From NCBI GenBank assembly GCA_036490475.1, contig DASXDT010000005.1, forward strand, positions 186,001 through 250,000: a stretch of DNA of 64,000 nt, written 5' to 3'. Positions 18,201 to 27,171 of the stretch are shown piece after piece (positions within the stretch are counted from its first letter, which is position 1; each line of letters opens with the position of its first letter). Under the pieces are notes generated by a model. That model searched no databases. It saw only the letters and a program-made list of their open reading frames with translations, and was not told the DNA's origin. Origin of the DNA: Candidatus Tumulicola sp. (GTDB lineage Bacteria > Vulcanimicrobiota > Vulcanimicrobiia > Vulcanimicrobiales > Vulcanimicrobiaceae). Position numbers and translations under genes: made by a program.

Positions 18201-18995
18201 CTATTCGCGCGACTCGGCAGGCTGGCCGAGCGCGAACAGGTACACGGTCGAGTGGTTGACGCCATCGATCTGCAGCAACTCGTCGATCGCATAATCGAAG
18301 AAGCCACCAATAGGCGTTCCCGCCAACCCGAGCGCGGCCGTGCACAGCGCCATATTCTGAGCCGCGTGCCCGGCCTCGATCAGCGCAAATCTGTATCCGC
18401 GTTCGCCGTATTTTCCAATCGTTCGCTCGAAGAGCACCGTCGTGAACACGGTCGCAGCCGCTCGCGCCAATTCCGGCTGTGCGAGCGAAGACGCGAGTCG
18501 ATCGCTACAATCGCGATCGACGAAGCGTCGTAGTACGCCGAGCGCCGGCTCGAAATGATAGATGCCGGGGGCGAGGCCGGCCACCGAAGCGGCGTGTACG
18601 TACAATTCCAGCGGGTACAGCGCTCCCGCAGAAGGCACGCTTCTGGATCCAAACGGAAACTCGCCGGACGTCGACGACGGCCGGACGATTCCATACGCAT
18701 GATGTAAGATCGTCGCGAGATTTTCGAGCGATACGTTCGACTCCGCGAACGCGGCGGACGTCGCTCGTTCGGCCAAGGCCCGGTCGAGCGGGCACGTTAA
18801 TGCTCGCGGCGGCGGCAACGTTGCGACCGGGTGCCCATCGTACGATAGCGACGGCGCCAATCTCGATTGCCATTCTAATAGCGTGGCCTCGGCGACGGGC
18901 CTGCGAAAACGCGTACCTTTAGAGTTTTCGTGGTACAGCTGCCAAACGGAATTCGCAGCGGGGATCCGGTGTCGATCCCATACTTCTCGACTCAT
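18201..18995 (-). CDS. SagB-type TOMM azoline dehydrogenase
   Basis: A 264-residue nitroreductase-fold protein expected to use FMN to oxidise thiazolines or oxazolines to thiazoles or oxazoles in a ribosomal peptide. SagB-type features are PSAGALYPLE (about 121-130) and the KYGERGYR segment (Lys195-Tyr196), a Lys-Tyr pair reported as needed for catalysis in this enzyme class, followed by EAGHAAQNM and the GGFFDYAI stretch. The N-terminal 60 residues (VWQLYHENSKGT) are also typical. It is last in the minus-strand order precursor, E1-like, YcaO, dehydrogenase, 9 bases after the YcaO gene. The adjacent YcaO gene separates it from ordinary nitroreductases. Confidence 0.9.
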   Translation of the reverse strand: MSREVWDRHRIPAANSVWQLYHENSKGTRFRRPVAEATLLEWQSRLAPSLSYDGHPVATLPPPRALTCPLDRALAERATSAAFAESNVSLENLATILHHAYGIVRPSSTSGEFPFGSRSVPSAGALYPLELYVHAASVAGLAPGIYHFEPALGVLRRFVDRDCSDRLASSLAQPELARAAATVFTTVLFERTIGKYGERGYRFALIEAGHAAQNMALCTAALGLAGTPIGGFFDYAIDELLQIDGVNHSTVYLFALGQPAESRE

Positions 18996-19004
18996 GCGTA
19001 ATCC

Positions 19005-20297
19005 TTAGGGAAACGGGTGCGGATTTGTCGGATCGTCGAGTGGAAACTCCGGCGTGTCATAACCGAGGCGCGCGGGGACCTCGTACAAGCGGTGGCCGCC
19101 CAGTGCCCGGCGTCGATGTCCGATAACCAATGGATGCAAACCCGGAACGATTGCGCGAACCACGTGAAGCCCGAGTGCCCGGACCTCCGGCGTCGTTACG
19201 TCGGCGCACAACATACGGAGACCGGCGCGTTGGAGTGACTCGCGCACCGAGCGCAACATTGCGGTCGCATCGTCGGAACTCCGTACGGCGGCCGATAGCG
19301 GCCGTTCCAACTTCGACTCAAACAACCAGCCGGCTCGATGGCGGTTAGAGAGCTCGGCCCAAAAACGAATATGCTGTTCTTGCTCGTAGATCTGGTCGAC
19401 TCGATTTGGGTCGATCGGTGCTACCGTCGCTTTCACGCGCCTGGCGTAGAATCTGGTGTGCTCGAGTTCCTCGAGACATTTTCGCACGGCGACGTCTGCA
19501 ACCGGATGCGATGCTGCCGCGACCGTCAGCGCTGGTTGACTGGGATCGTCGTGGCATGCGACCGCCATGGCGCTCGGAACGGATAGATCGGTTGTGATAT
19601 TCAACAGCGCGATGTCGAAGCGCGCGCGTTCGAATCGATCGAGCAGTTCGCGATTCTCCGCATCCAGCGAAGCCCGCGGGATGCGTGGCGGCGGTAACTT
19701 CGCCTGCCAAAAAATGGTAAACGCATCCCGTTCGATCGCCTCGCATACCGCCGAGAGCAGTGCCATGTCGAAATCCTCACCGCACGCAAGTCCGGTCGAT
19801 ATGGGCTGCATGAACGGCTCCTCGGCCCCTCGATATACGTAGGGCAGATACACGGCTGCGGCGGGGACGTACGACGTTTCCGTGGTCGTACAATCGATCG
19901 CTTGGGTCCAGCGCACGGGTAATTCGTCGGTGAAGGGAACGAATTCGGTCGTACCGGCGGCATATTGATCGGGGCGATTGAGTGCAAACGAGCTGGGATC
20001 CACGTGCGCGAATGTGGCGTCTGCAGCGCTTACCAGCGGCAGATCGGCACGACGAAAAAATGCTGCGCAGTAGCGCTCGACGACTTCTCCAACCGCCTTG
20101 GCCATGGCGCGGTCACGATCCAGGGACGCTCCGCCTCCCAGATCGAATCCACCCTCCGCACCGAGCGCCGCAGTGTTGGTGCCGCGGGCGAAATAGTGGA
20201 ACAGCTGCGGCATGCCCGGCTCGTGCGGAGTTTCCGCTAACTCCGTGATGATCCCAAAACGCGGGTCCAACAGCCGGGCGAGTATATCTTCCAGCAC
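19005..20297 (-). CDS. YcaO-domain cyclodehydratase of a TOMM locus
   Basis: A 430-residue YcaO protein, which uses ATP to turn Cys, Ser or Thr side chains of a precursor peptide into azoline rings. ATP and magnesium ligands sit in AVGEVVERYC (Glu71, Glu74) and CEAIERDAF (Glu186, Glu189), with KCLEELEHTR further on. The protein ends NPHPFP, the proline-rich C-terminus that reaches the active site in azoline-forming YcaO proteins. The start is GTG at 20297. It follows the E1-like gene by 9 bases and precedes the dehydrogenase by 9 bases. Thioamide-forming YcaO proteins usually pair with TfuA, which is absent here, so ring formation is the better call. Confidence 0.92.
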   Translation of the reverse strand: MLEDILARLLDPRFGIITELAETPHEPGMPQLFHYFARGTNTAALGAEGGFDLGGGASLDRDRAMAKAVGEVVERYCAAFFRRADLPLVSAADATFAHVDPSSFALNRPDQYAAGTTEFVPFTDELPVRWTQAIDCTTTETSYVPAAAVYLPYVYRGAEEPFMQPISTGLACGEDFDMALLSAVCEAIERDAFTIFWQAKLPPPRIPRASLDAENRELLDRFERARFDIALLNITTDLSVPSAMAVACHDDPSQPALTVAAASHPVADVAVRKCLEELEHTRFYARRVKATVAPIDPNRVDQIYEQEQHIRFWAELSNRHRAGWLFESKLERPLSAAVRSSDDATAMLRSVRESLQRAGLRMLCADVTTPEVRALGLHVVRAIVPGLHPLVIGHRRRALGGHRLYEVPARLGYDTPEFPLDDPTNPHPFP

Positions 20298-20306
20298 GCG
20301 GCGGCG

Positions 20307-21368
20307 TTAGGCCGGTTCCGATGCGCGTAACGGCGTAAAGCGGCCGCGCGAGTTGAGCGTGCTACAAACGCGGCAGTTCGGCACTTTCAGAATGGGACGC
20401 GTAACGGTGCTGCCGGCAAGTAGGTTTATCTCGATGACGTTGTCGATTGCAGCCGACGTCCAACCATATGCATACTGTTTGGTCAACTCGATCGCGGCAA
20501 CGTCTCCCGTCGCCGACGCCATCGACGGATGGTACGCCGCCACAAGCTGACCCTCGAACGCAAAGTTCTCCAGCGCCCTGCGAATGGGAACCGTCGCCGA
20601 GTTCGCCTCTTCGCGCGAAAGGAGACATTGAAAGCATGCCGTCTCGCCCGGGATAGCTAGCGGGCCAACCAGGCCGACGGCGTTCTGCAGAACGGCCGGC
20701 AGAAAGTGCCAACCGCGCCGGTTCGCCAAGCTATTCCATTCGGCGAGTCGCTGCAAGCCGCCGAAATCCGAACACACGACCAGGCATGACGCTGCGGTTT
20801 CCTGCGCCGAGCTATTCCATACGTCATACGGCGTGGGATACGGTAAGCGCCAAAGATCGCCGTCGAGACGTTCGTTTGTGTCGAAGAATCGAACGTTGCG
20901 AAAGCCCGGATGGTCGATCGCGCGAGCGCGCGCTCCAACTTGCAGTAAGCTTTCAACGAGTCGTTGCGATACCGCGTTAACGCCGATGACGTCGATTGCG
21001 ACCGAAGCGAACGCATCGCGCATCGCGTTCGGGCTACGGCCCATTCCCCAGCCGAGCAACTCCGCCGGAGTTTCCGCGCCGGCACTTACGTCCGCCGGGT
21101 CGACGAGCATCCGCTTCTTGCGAAGTTCCTGGATCAGTCCGTCGGCCTCTCCGTCTGCGTCCGTTTGCAGCATCGCCAACAACTCGGCATACGGTGCGCC
21201 ACCGGGTGCTCCGGCGCGCGCCAACGCCGCCGCAATAGCGGCGGCGCTTCGCACTGGGACGACGAGTTCGTCGACTCCCCGCTTGATGATGATGCCGCCC
21301 GGTATTTCGAGCAGCTGCACCGGTTGGGCAGCGAGGCGTTTGTCGAGCGAGCGATCGAGCGTAGACAC
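20307..21368 (-). CDS. TOMM cyclodehydratase partner, ThiF/E1-like (ocin-ThiF type)
   Basis: A 353-residue protein that should bind the precursor leader and present it to the YcaO enzyme. The N-terminal 90 residues (LLEIPGGIIIKRG to ELRKKRMLV) look like the winged-helix leader-binding element. The C-terminal part is E1-like, with a zinc tetrad formed by CFQC (Cys245, Cys248) and CRVC (Cys332, Cys335). The central region is a degenerate Rossmann fold (SVAIDVIGVNAVSQRLVE) without a clear adenylation motif, as expected because YcaO supplies ATP chemistry. Start is GTG, 25 bases after the precursor stop. A fused YcaO domain is absent, so the two are split proteins. Confidence 0.88.
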   Translation of the reverse strand: MSTLDRSLDKRLAAQPVQLLEIPGGIIIKRGVDELVVPVRSAAAIAAALARAGAPGGAPYAELLAMLQTDADGEADGLIQELRKKRMLVDPADVSAGAETPAELLGWGMGRSPNAMRDAFASVAIDVIGVNAVSQRLVESLLQVGARARAIDHPGFRNVRFFDTNERLDGDLWRLPYPTPYDVWNSSAQETAASCLVVCSDFGGLQRLAEWNSLANRRGWHFLPAVLQNAVGLVGPLAIPGETACFQCLLSREEANSATVPIRRALENFAFEGQLVAAYHPSMASATGDVAAIELTKQYAYGWTSAAIDNVIEINLLAGSTVTRPILKVPNCRVCSTLNSRGRFTPLRASEPA

Positions 21369-21393
21369 GAGGGAGAATCCGTTCTACGCCGAG

Positions 21394-21840
21394 CTAGGAC
21401 TTAAAATTCACCTCTTTGCAGCAGCAGCAACAACAACAGCCGAACATCAGCGACTGGCCGCTGGCCTCACCGAACAGTGTCTGTTTTGCGCCGAACTGAT
21501 TGATGGCGTACTGCACGCACTCGCCGATATCGCCGAGGGTCACGGTAGGAAACTTGCGGGAGACTTTGGTCAGCACTTTGGTGTTAAATTCTGCCAAGCC
21601 CGCGAAATCTGCGAGGGTCAGTTCCCCCGTATTGTCCGGAAGGTACGAGCCGGGGATGAACGCCTGGATCTGCGTGGATTTCGGAAAGAGAAAGCTGTTG
21701 GGTTGCATTTCCGAATCGAAGAGGTGCCCGCCGCTTCTCGCCAGCGCGGCCGTTGGGTCGGCGTACATCGCGCCACCCACGAGAAGACCCGCCTTGAGAA
21801 ACGAGCTGCGAGAATTTTTCTGTTGCTCCATTTCGAACAC
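21394..21840 (-). CDS. Putative TOMM precursor peptide with Cys7 core and Tat-like leader
   Basis: A 148-residue protein that appears to be the substrate of the three enzymes downstream. It ends LMFG, seven consecutive cysteines (135-141; codons TGT x3 then TGC x4), then KEVNFKS. Only one other cysteine is present (108). The N-terminus reads SRSSFLKAG followed by a hydrophobic stretch and ADPTAALA, close to the Tat signal SRRxFLK with the second Arg replaced by Ser (AGC; one base from CGC). The middle (about 72-125) is a predicted helical leader. GTG 21840 or the ATG three codons later could start it. Known streptolysin-type cores also open with a Cys run, but precursors are usually far shorter. 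A metal-binding role of the Cys run is the main alternative. Confidence 0.8.
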   Translation of the reverse strand: MFEMEQQKNSRSSFLKAGLLVGGAMYADPTAALARSGGHLFDSEMQPNSFLFPKSTQIQAFIPGSYLPDNTGELTLADFAGLAEFNTKVLTKVSRKFPTVTLGDIGECVQYAINQFGAKQTLFGEASGQSLMFGCCCCCCCKEVNFKS

Positions 21841-21910
21841 GCTTTCTTAAAATCTGGTTAAAAACCAGGCAGGTCACCTTCCATTGCAAACAAGCAGGCC
21901 CCTCCTATAC

Positions 21911-21960
21911 AAAATGGGCCGGCGGGCGCCTAGCCATTCGGCTAGATGCTCACCGGCCCA
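21911..21960 (-). terminator. Rho-independent terminator after rpoC
   Basis: On the minus strand, GGGCCGG (from 21959) pairs with CCGGCCC (to 21916). Inside, CTAGCC pairs with GGCTAG around a GAAT loop, and the hairpin is followed by ATTTTGTAT. It lies 24 bases past the rpoC stop and about 70 bases before the TOMM precursor, so the TOMM genes need read-through or their own promoter in the short remaining space. Confidence 0.85.
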
Positions 21961-21983
21961 CTTGCCGATCGGAGGTTTAGAGA

Positions 21984-24900
21984 CTAGAGGTCTTCGGGGT
22001 TGATGCCCTTCAGGCGATCGTATTGCGTCTTCTTCGGCGGAGCTTGTACCGCGACGTTCTCGTCGTAGTTGCCTTCGTATTGCACGGCCAGCGGTTCGCG
22101 GCTACGCTCGTAGGCGCTCACCAATCGGCTCATGCCGTCTCCGTTACCGCCCATGACTTCGGCCAGGGCGGCGTCGTCGGCCGTCATGCCGGCGTACGCC
22201 ATCTCGTAGTCCTGACGCGGACGGCCTTCCTCGTCGATGTCCTGGCCTTCCGGCACGATATCGACGTTGCGATAGCGTGACATACCGGTTCCGGCCGGGA
22301 TCAACTTACCGATGATCACGTTTTCCTTGAGGCCGAGCAGCGGATCGTACTTGCCCTTGATCGCTGCGTCGGTCAAGACGCGCGTGGTCTCTTGGAAGCT
22401 TGCCGCCGAGAGGAACGATTCGGTCGCCAGAGATGCTTTGGTGACACCCAACAGCACCTTATTGGCGGTCGCGACGTCCTTGCCGTCGGCCTTGATCTTC
22501 TCGTTTGCCTCGGCGAACGCCGCGCCTTCGATGACCTGGCCCGGCAACAGCAGCGTGTCGCCGCCTTCGACGATCTTCACCTTACGCAGCATCGCGCGAA
22601 CGATGACTTCGATGTGCTTGTCGTTGATGTCGACGCCCTGCGAACGGTAGACCTTTTGCACTTCTTGCACGAGGTAGTTCTGCAACGCCGTCTCGCCCAA
22701 GATCCGCAGGATGTCGTGCGGATTGCGCGAGCCTTCGTTGAGCTGGTCGCCCGGCTTGACCTGCGATCCCTCGGACACCGTCAAGTGCGTTCCGAAAGCA
22801 ACCTCGTAGTCGTGCTCTTCACCGGTTTCCTCGACGACCGTTAGGATGCGTTTGTTGCGGTCTTCGCCGATCCGGATCGTGCCGGCCACTTCGGTGGTGA
22901 CGGCTTGGCCCTTGGGCTTGCGCGCTTCGAAGATTTCTTCGACACGCGGGAGACCGGTGATGATGTCTTCAGTAGCGACGCCGCCGGTGTGGAAGGTACG
23001 CAGTGTTAACTGCGTGCCCGGTTCGCCGATCGACTGCGCGGCGATGATACCAACCGCCGTTCCGATGTCGACCTTGTTGCCGGTGGCTAAATCGCGGCCG
23101 TAGCACAACGAACACACGCCGTATTTCGACTTGCACGTTAGCACCGAGCGGATCTTAACCGACTGGATGCCGGCATCGATCAACTCGCGCGCCTTTTCTT
23201 CGTCGATCTCGTCGCCGCGGCCGACGATCGCCGTCGTCGGACGCTTGGGCTCCAAGCGGATCTCTTCGCAGGCGCGCCGCCCGACGATGCGGTCGATCAG
23301 CGGTTCGATGATTTCCTTACCCACGCGGATATCGCTGACGGTGATACCGTCGCTGGTTCCGCAGTCTTCCTCGCGCACGATGACGTCCTGCGCGACGTCG
23401 ACCAGGCGCCGGGTGAGATAGCCCGAGTCGGCCGTACGCAACGCGGTGTCTGCGAGACCCTTACGCGCGCCGTGCGTTGAGATGAAGTACTCGAGAACGG
23501 TCAGGCCTTCTTTGAGTGACGCCTTGACCGGGATCTCGAGAATCCGGCCTGACGGGTCGGACATCAGTCCGCGCATACCGCCCAGCTGTTTTACCTGGGC
23601 GATCGAACCACGAGCGCCGGACGTCGCCATCATGAACACCGGGTTGAGCGGATTTTGCGCCGCCTGCATCGCGCCGGTAACGTCTTCGGACGCCTTCGAC
23701 CAGATCTCGATCGTTTTGTTGTACTGTTCGTCGTCGGAGATGAAGCCTTGGTCGAACAAGCGATGGAGCTCGTCTACTTCGTGCTGCGCCTTATCGACGA
23801 TCTCGTATTTCTTCTCGGGAACGATGATGTCGCTGATCGACACCGTGGTGCCCGACAGCGTCGCGAAGTGGAAGCCGAGGTCTTTGATGGCGTCCAAGAA
23901 GCGCGCCGTTTCGGCGTTACCGTACTTGCGGTAACAATCGGTGATGATTTTCTTCAGCGCGCCCTTATCGACGATGCGATTGACGAACGCGTGGTTCCAC
24001 TTCTCCGGAAACGCCATGTTGAAGATAATGCGACCAGGCGTGGTTCGGATTAGTTCGCCGAGCCAGCGCACGTAGACCCACTCTTGCAAACCGACGCTGC
24101 GGGTCTCGTACGCGATGACCGCTTCGCTCGGACCGTAGAAGGTCGGGATCGAACCCGGGCCACCCTCGGGCGGCGCGTTTGCGTTCTTCGCATGCGGAAC
24201 GATCGCATCGTAGTCGTCGATTACCGCGGCTTTTGCCGGGCCGACGTACTCGTCGCGATTGAACGTGATGTAGTACAGACCCAACACCATGTCTTGCGTC
24301 GGGATCGACACCGGATTACCATACGCCGGCAGCAAGATGTTGTTCGACGACAGCATCAGGATGCGGGCCTCGGCTTGCGCGCCGGCCGACAGCGGCAAAT
24401 GGACCGCCATCTGGTCGCCGTCGAAGTCGGCGTTATACGGCGTACATACCAACGGATGCAGATGGATCGCCTTACCCTCGACCAACACCGGCTCGAAGGC
24501 TTGAATGCCCAGACGATGCAGCGTGGGTGCGCGGTTCAGCAGCACCGGATGTTCTTTGATGACTTCTTCGAGAACGTCCCAGACTTCCGGGCGCACGCGC
24601 TCGACCATTCGCTTCGCACTCTTGATGTTGTGCGCCAGCGCGCGGTCGACGAGCTTCTTCATGACGAACGGCTTGAACAGCTCGAGCGCCATCTCTTTGG
24701 GAAGGCCGCATTGATGCAGCTTGAGCGACGGACCGACGACGATGACCGAACGGCCGGAGTAATCGACGCGCTTACCCAGCAAGTTCTGCCGGAAACGGCC
24801 TTGCTTGCCCTTGAGAATATCCGACAACGACTTGAGCGGCCGGTTGTTCGGACCGGTGACCGGACGCCCACGGCGGCCGTTGTCGACCAACGCGTCGACG

Positions 24901-25778
24901 GCCTCTTGCAGCATCCGCTTCTCGTTCTTGATGATAATTTCGGGCGCGTTCAACTCGAGCAACCGCTTGAGACGGTTGTTGCGATTGATTACGCGACGAT
25001 ACAGATCGTTTAAGTCGGACGTAGCGAAACGGCCGCCATCGAGCTGCACCATCGGACGCAGTTCGGGAGCGATCACCGGCACGGCGGCGAGCACCATCCA
25101 TTCGGGCTTATTGCCGCTGGCTAAAAACGCTTCGACGACTTCGAGTCGCTTGATCGCCTTGAGACGCTTCTGTCCGGTCGTCTCTTTGAATTCCTTACGC
25201 AGATCCTCTTGATTGCGGCGCAGGTTCAGGTCGCGCAGCAGTTCGCGGATGGCTTCCGCGCCCATGCCGGCCTTAAAGCGATTACCATACTTCTCGCGCG
25301 CTTCGCGATACTTTTGCTCCGACAACACTTCGCGCTTGGTCAGCGTGGTGTCGCCCGGATCGATCACGACGTACGCGGCGAAATAAATGACCTTCTCGAG
25401 CTGGCGCGGCGACATGTCGAGCAAAATACCGATGCGGCTCGGAACGCCTTTGAGATACCAAATGTGGCTAACGGGCGTCGCAAGTTCGATGTGGCCCATT
25501 CGCTCGCGGCGCACTTTGGCGCGCGTGATCTCAACGCCGCAGCGATCGCAGATCATGCCCTTGAAGCGAATGCGCTTGTATTTGCCGCAGTGGCATTCCC
25601 AATCTTTGGTCGGCCCAAAGATCTTTTCGCAAAACAAACCGTCGCGCTCGGGCTTGAGCGTGCGGTAGTTGATGGTCTCGGGCTTTTTAACTTCGCCGAA
25701 CGACCAGGCGCGAATTTGCTCGGGCGAAGCCAGCCCGATGCGCATGGCGTCGAAGTTGTTGACGTCGATGAGGTTCAA
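21984..25778 (-). CDS. rpoC: DNA-directed RNA polymerase subunit beta'
   Basis: The 1264-residue catalytic beta' subunit of RNA polymerase. The N-terminal zinc site is in [20 protein letters not shown]. The catalytic magnesium site is [16 protein letters not shown], and the second zinc site is in [16 protein letters not shown]. The trigger-loop region ([19 protein letters not shown]) is intact. The start is a TTG ([21 protein letters not shown]) with GGAG 8 bases upstream. No large lineage-specific insertion is seen. Unlike in most bacteria it does not directly follow rpoB: three metabolic genes and a 158-base spacer lie between. That spacer (25779-25936) shows only a short GC hairpin and presumably holds a promoter. 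Confidence 0.97.
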   Translation of the reverse strand: MNLIDVNNFDAMRIGLASPEQIRAWSFGEVKKPETINYRTLKPERDGLFCEKIFGPTKDWECHCGKYKRIRFKGMICDRCGVEITRAKVRRERMGHIELATPVSHIWYLKGVPSRIGILLDMSPRQLEKVIYFAAYVVIDPGDTTLTKREVLSEQKYREAREKYGNRFKAGMGAEAIRELLRDLNLRRNQEDLRKEFKETTGQKRLKAIKRLEVVEAFLASGNKPEWMVLAAVPVIAPELRPMVQLDGGRFATSDLNDLYRRVINRNNRLKRLLELNAPEIIIKNEKRMLQEAVDALVDNGRRGRPVTGPNNRPLKSLSDILKGKQGRFRQNLLGKRVDYSGRSVIVVGPSLKLHQCGLPKEMALELFKPFVMKKLVDRALAHNIKSAKRMVERVRPEVWDVLEEVIKEHPVLLNRAPTLHRLGIQAFEPVLVEGKAIHLHPLVCTPYNADFDGDQMAVHLPLSAGAQAEARILMLSSNNILLPAYGNPVSIPTQDMVLGLYYITFNRDEYVGPAKAAVIDDYDAIVPHAKNANAPPEGGPGSIPTFYGPSEAVIAYETRSVGLQEWVYVRWLGELIRTTPGRIIFNMAFPEKWNHAFVNRIVDKGALKKIITDCYRKYGNAETARFLDAIKDLGFHFATLSGTTVSISDIIVPEKKYEIVDKAQHEVDELHRLFDQGFISDDEQYNKTIEIWSKASEDVTGAMQAAQNPLNPVFMMATSGARGSIAQVKQLGGMRGLMSDPSGRILEIPVKASLKEGLTVLEYFISTHGARKGLADTALRTADSGYLTRRLVDVAQDVIVREEDCGTSDGITVSDIRVGKEIIEPLIDRIVGRRACEEIRLEPKRPTTAIVGRGDEIDEEKARELIDAGIQSVKIRSVLTCKSKYGVCSLCYGRDLATGNKVDIGTAVGIIAAQSIGEPGTQLTLRTFHTGGVATEDIITGLPRVEEIFEARKPKGQAVTTEVAGTIRIGEDRNKRILTVVEETGEEHDYEVAFGTHLTVSEGSQVKPGDQLNEGSRNPHDILRILGETALQNYLVQEVQKVYRSQGVDINDKHIEVIVRAMLRKVKIVEGGDTLLLPGQVIEGAAFAEANEKIKADGKDVATANKVLLGVTKASLATESFLSAASFQETTRVLTDAAIKGKYDPLLGLKENVIIGKLIPAGTGMSRYRNVDIVPEGQDIDEEGRPRQDYEMAYAGMTADDAALAEVMGGNGDGMSRLVSAYERSREPLAVQYEGNYDENVAVQAPPKKTQYDRLKGINPEDL

Positions 25779-25936
25779 GAAGAGACTCCGTTATGTGCCG
25801 GGCCGCCGATCGGTCGTCGCTGACGCAGGGGGCCCATCTCACGTTGTCTCGTAAGGGACACCCACCGTTGCGGCTGACACAGGCCTCAAGGCACAGACTC
25901 TCATCATACTCCTGCCGCCCCCCTGGGCGCAAGAGG

Positions 25937-26734
25937 CTAGTTGAGCCCGAAAAAGGCCTCGAGCGCGGCGGCAACCGCCGGGAAATCGGTCCGATGCAAA
26001 TTGTGGCCGGCGTCCGCGATTTCGACCAACTCGACTCCTCCGGCACGGTCCCGCCGCACCGAGTCGACGACCTTCGGATCGTTGATGCCTTCTCCCGGAG
26101 CGGCCAGCAGCACCAACAACGGCTTGGGATAGTCGGCAACGACCGGGCGCAGGTCCCAAACCAGTGGCGGGTTCTCACGAAACAGGCGCTCGATGGGTTC
26201 CGCGGTCATCGCGTGCACCGCGTGCACCTTGCCCTCCACATCGAGGCGATCCCAGTGCGCGACGCCCTCGCGCGTTTTCTCGTCGCGTTCCTCGCCGTGC
26301 AGGGCAAAGTGCTCGCGAAGTTCCTCGACGTACTCGTCGTACCACCCGCGCTCGACTTGATGTAGCATCGGGTCGATCGCGGCGATTCGCGCGATCTGAA
26401 GGCGGGCGCCGCCGAGGATCGCGACGGCGCCACCCCACGAATGTCCGATCGAACCGCCCGGCGGCTCGTCGAGCGATTCCACGACCGCGGCCAGATCGGC
26501 GACGCCGCGCTCCAACGCCATCGGACCGGTAATAGCGGCGCTATCGCCGTGCCCGCGCTGATCGTAGGCGGCGACACGAGCCCGTCCGTCCCAGTGCTCG
26601 GCCAGTCGCTGCCACGACTTGCGCGAGCTAGTCATGCCATGAACGGCAACGATGAATGGGCCGCGATCGCCCCAGATTTGCAACGTCGTTTCGGCGCCGT
26701 CGCCGAGCGCCACGCGGCGCTCGATGGACGTCAC
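25937..26734 (-). CDS. Alpha/beta hydrolase
   Basis: A 265-residue serine hydrolase of the alpha/beta fold. The oxyanion segment is VAVHGMTSS, the nucleophile elbow GHSWGG (Ser99), and the C-terminal histidine is in ADAGHNLHRTDF (His244). The acid is probably in the loop after LLVLLAAPGEGIND. A cap region of about 70 residues lies between. No signal peptide is present. The family covers esterases, lactonases and C-C hydrolases and the substrate cannot be named. Its ATG overlaps the DUF5069 gene as ATGA, so it is the last gene of a unit beginning with rpoB. Confidence 0.85.
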   Translation of the reverse strand: MTSIERRVALGDGAETTLQIWGDRGPFIVAVHGMTSSRKSWQRLAEHWDGRARVAAYDQRGHGDSAAITGPMALERGVADLAAVVESLDEPPGGSIGHSWGGAVAILGGARLQIARIAAIDPMLHQVERGWYDEYVEELREHFALHGEERDEKTREGVAHWDRLDVEGKVHAVHAMTAEPIERLFRENPPLVWDLRPVVADYPKPLLVLLAAPGEGINDPKVVDSVRRDRAGGVELVEIADAGHNLHRTDFPAVAAALEAFFGLN

Positions 26735-27171
26735 CCGGCGTGGACTTGTTTGTGCAGTTCGTGCAAGTCGTCGAGCGAGTTGAGCGTTACCGCGTCGTTC
26801 ACGTTTTCGTCTTTGAGGCCTAGCGACTTTCGCATAGAGCTTGCGGTTTCCGGCGAATGGTCGTAGCCCGCAATCGCGCTGTTATGTTTGTCGATCGTGA
26901 CTTTATCGGTCTTACCGTTGGCTTTCACCCACTCTTCGAATTGCACGTAAGTCGGTTTGTGCGTGCGGATGAAGCCGAGAACTTTCTCGCGTTCGAGGCC
27001 CAGATTATCGATCGTCATCTGATCGAAACCGTCGCCGCATTCGTCCCAGCCGTCGGCCAATTTGCCCTTGCTACCTAACGTGAGTTTGGTCCACAGGCGC
27101 GGAAGATGTACGGCCCCGAGCGGACCGGTCGTTTGCGAACTAATATAGGGAATGTGTTTGCTATCCGGCAT
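26731..27171 (-). CDS. DUF5069 family protein
   Basis: A small cytoplasmic protein of 146 residues (from ATG 27171, with AAGGA about 12 bases upstream; an ATG at 27192 would give 153). It shows the DUF5069 layout: LGAVHLPRLWTKLTLGSKGKL near the N-terminus, a central DQMTIDNLGLEREKVLGFI helix and a WVKANGK segment. Function of the family is unknown to me. The gene overlaps the oxidoreductase upstream by about 10 bases and the hydrolase downstream by 4, inside the stretch that separates rpoB from rpoC. Confidence 0.75.
   Translation of the reverse strand: MPDSKHIPYISSQTTGPLGAVHLPRLWTKLTLGSKGKLADGWDECGDGFDQMTIDNLGLEREKVLGFIRTHKPTYVQFEEWVKANGKTDKVTIDKHNSAIAGYDHSPETASSMRKSLGLKDENVNDAVTLNSLDDLHELHKQVHAG

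Noticed and set aside
18201..18995. Ordinary nitroreductase
   Set aside because: The PSAGALYPLE and KYGERGYR segments and the YcaO/E1-like neighbours fit the SagB type better.
20307..21368. ThiF/MoeB adenylyltransferase of cofactor synthesis
   Set aside because: No clear adenylation motif, and the N-terminal leader-binding-like region and YcaO neighbour point to a TOMM partner protein.
21410..21435. CAG/CAA triplet run read as a microsatellite or repeat element
   Set aside because: It is the in-frame cysteine codon run of the precursor on the minus strand.
21858..21884. Eight-codon frame (MEGDLPGF) and small hairpin CTGGTT-AAA-AACCAG upstream of the TOMM precursor
   Set aside because: AGGAGG upstream is 16 bases from the ATG, too far; the hairpin is short. 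Not enough to call a leader peptide or attenuator.
24084..25013. Plus-strand open frame of 309 codons antisense to rpoC
   Set aside because: Same antisense pattern; rpoC motifs on the minus strand account for the region.
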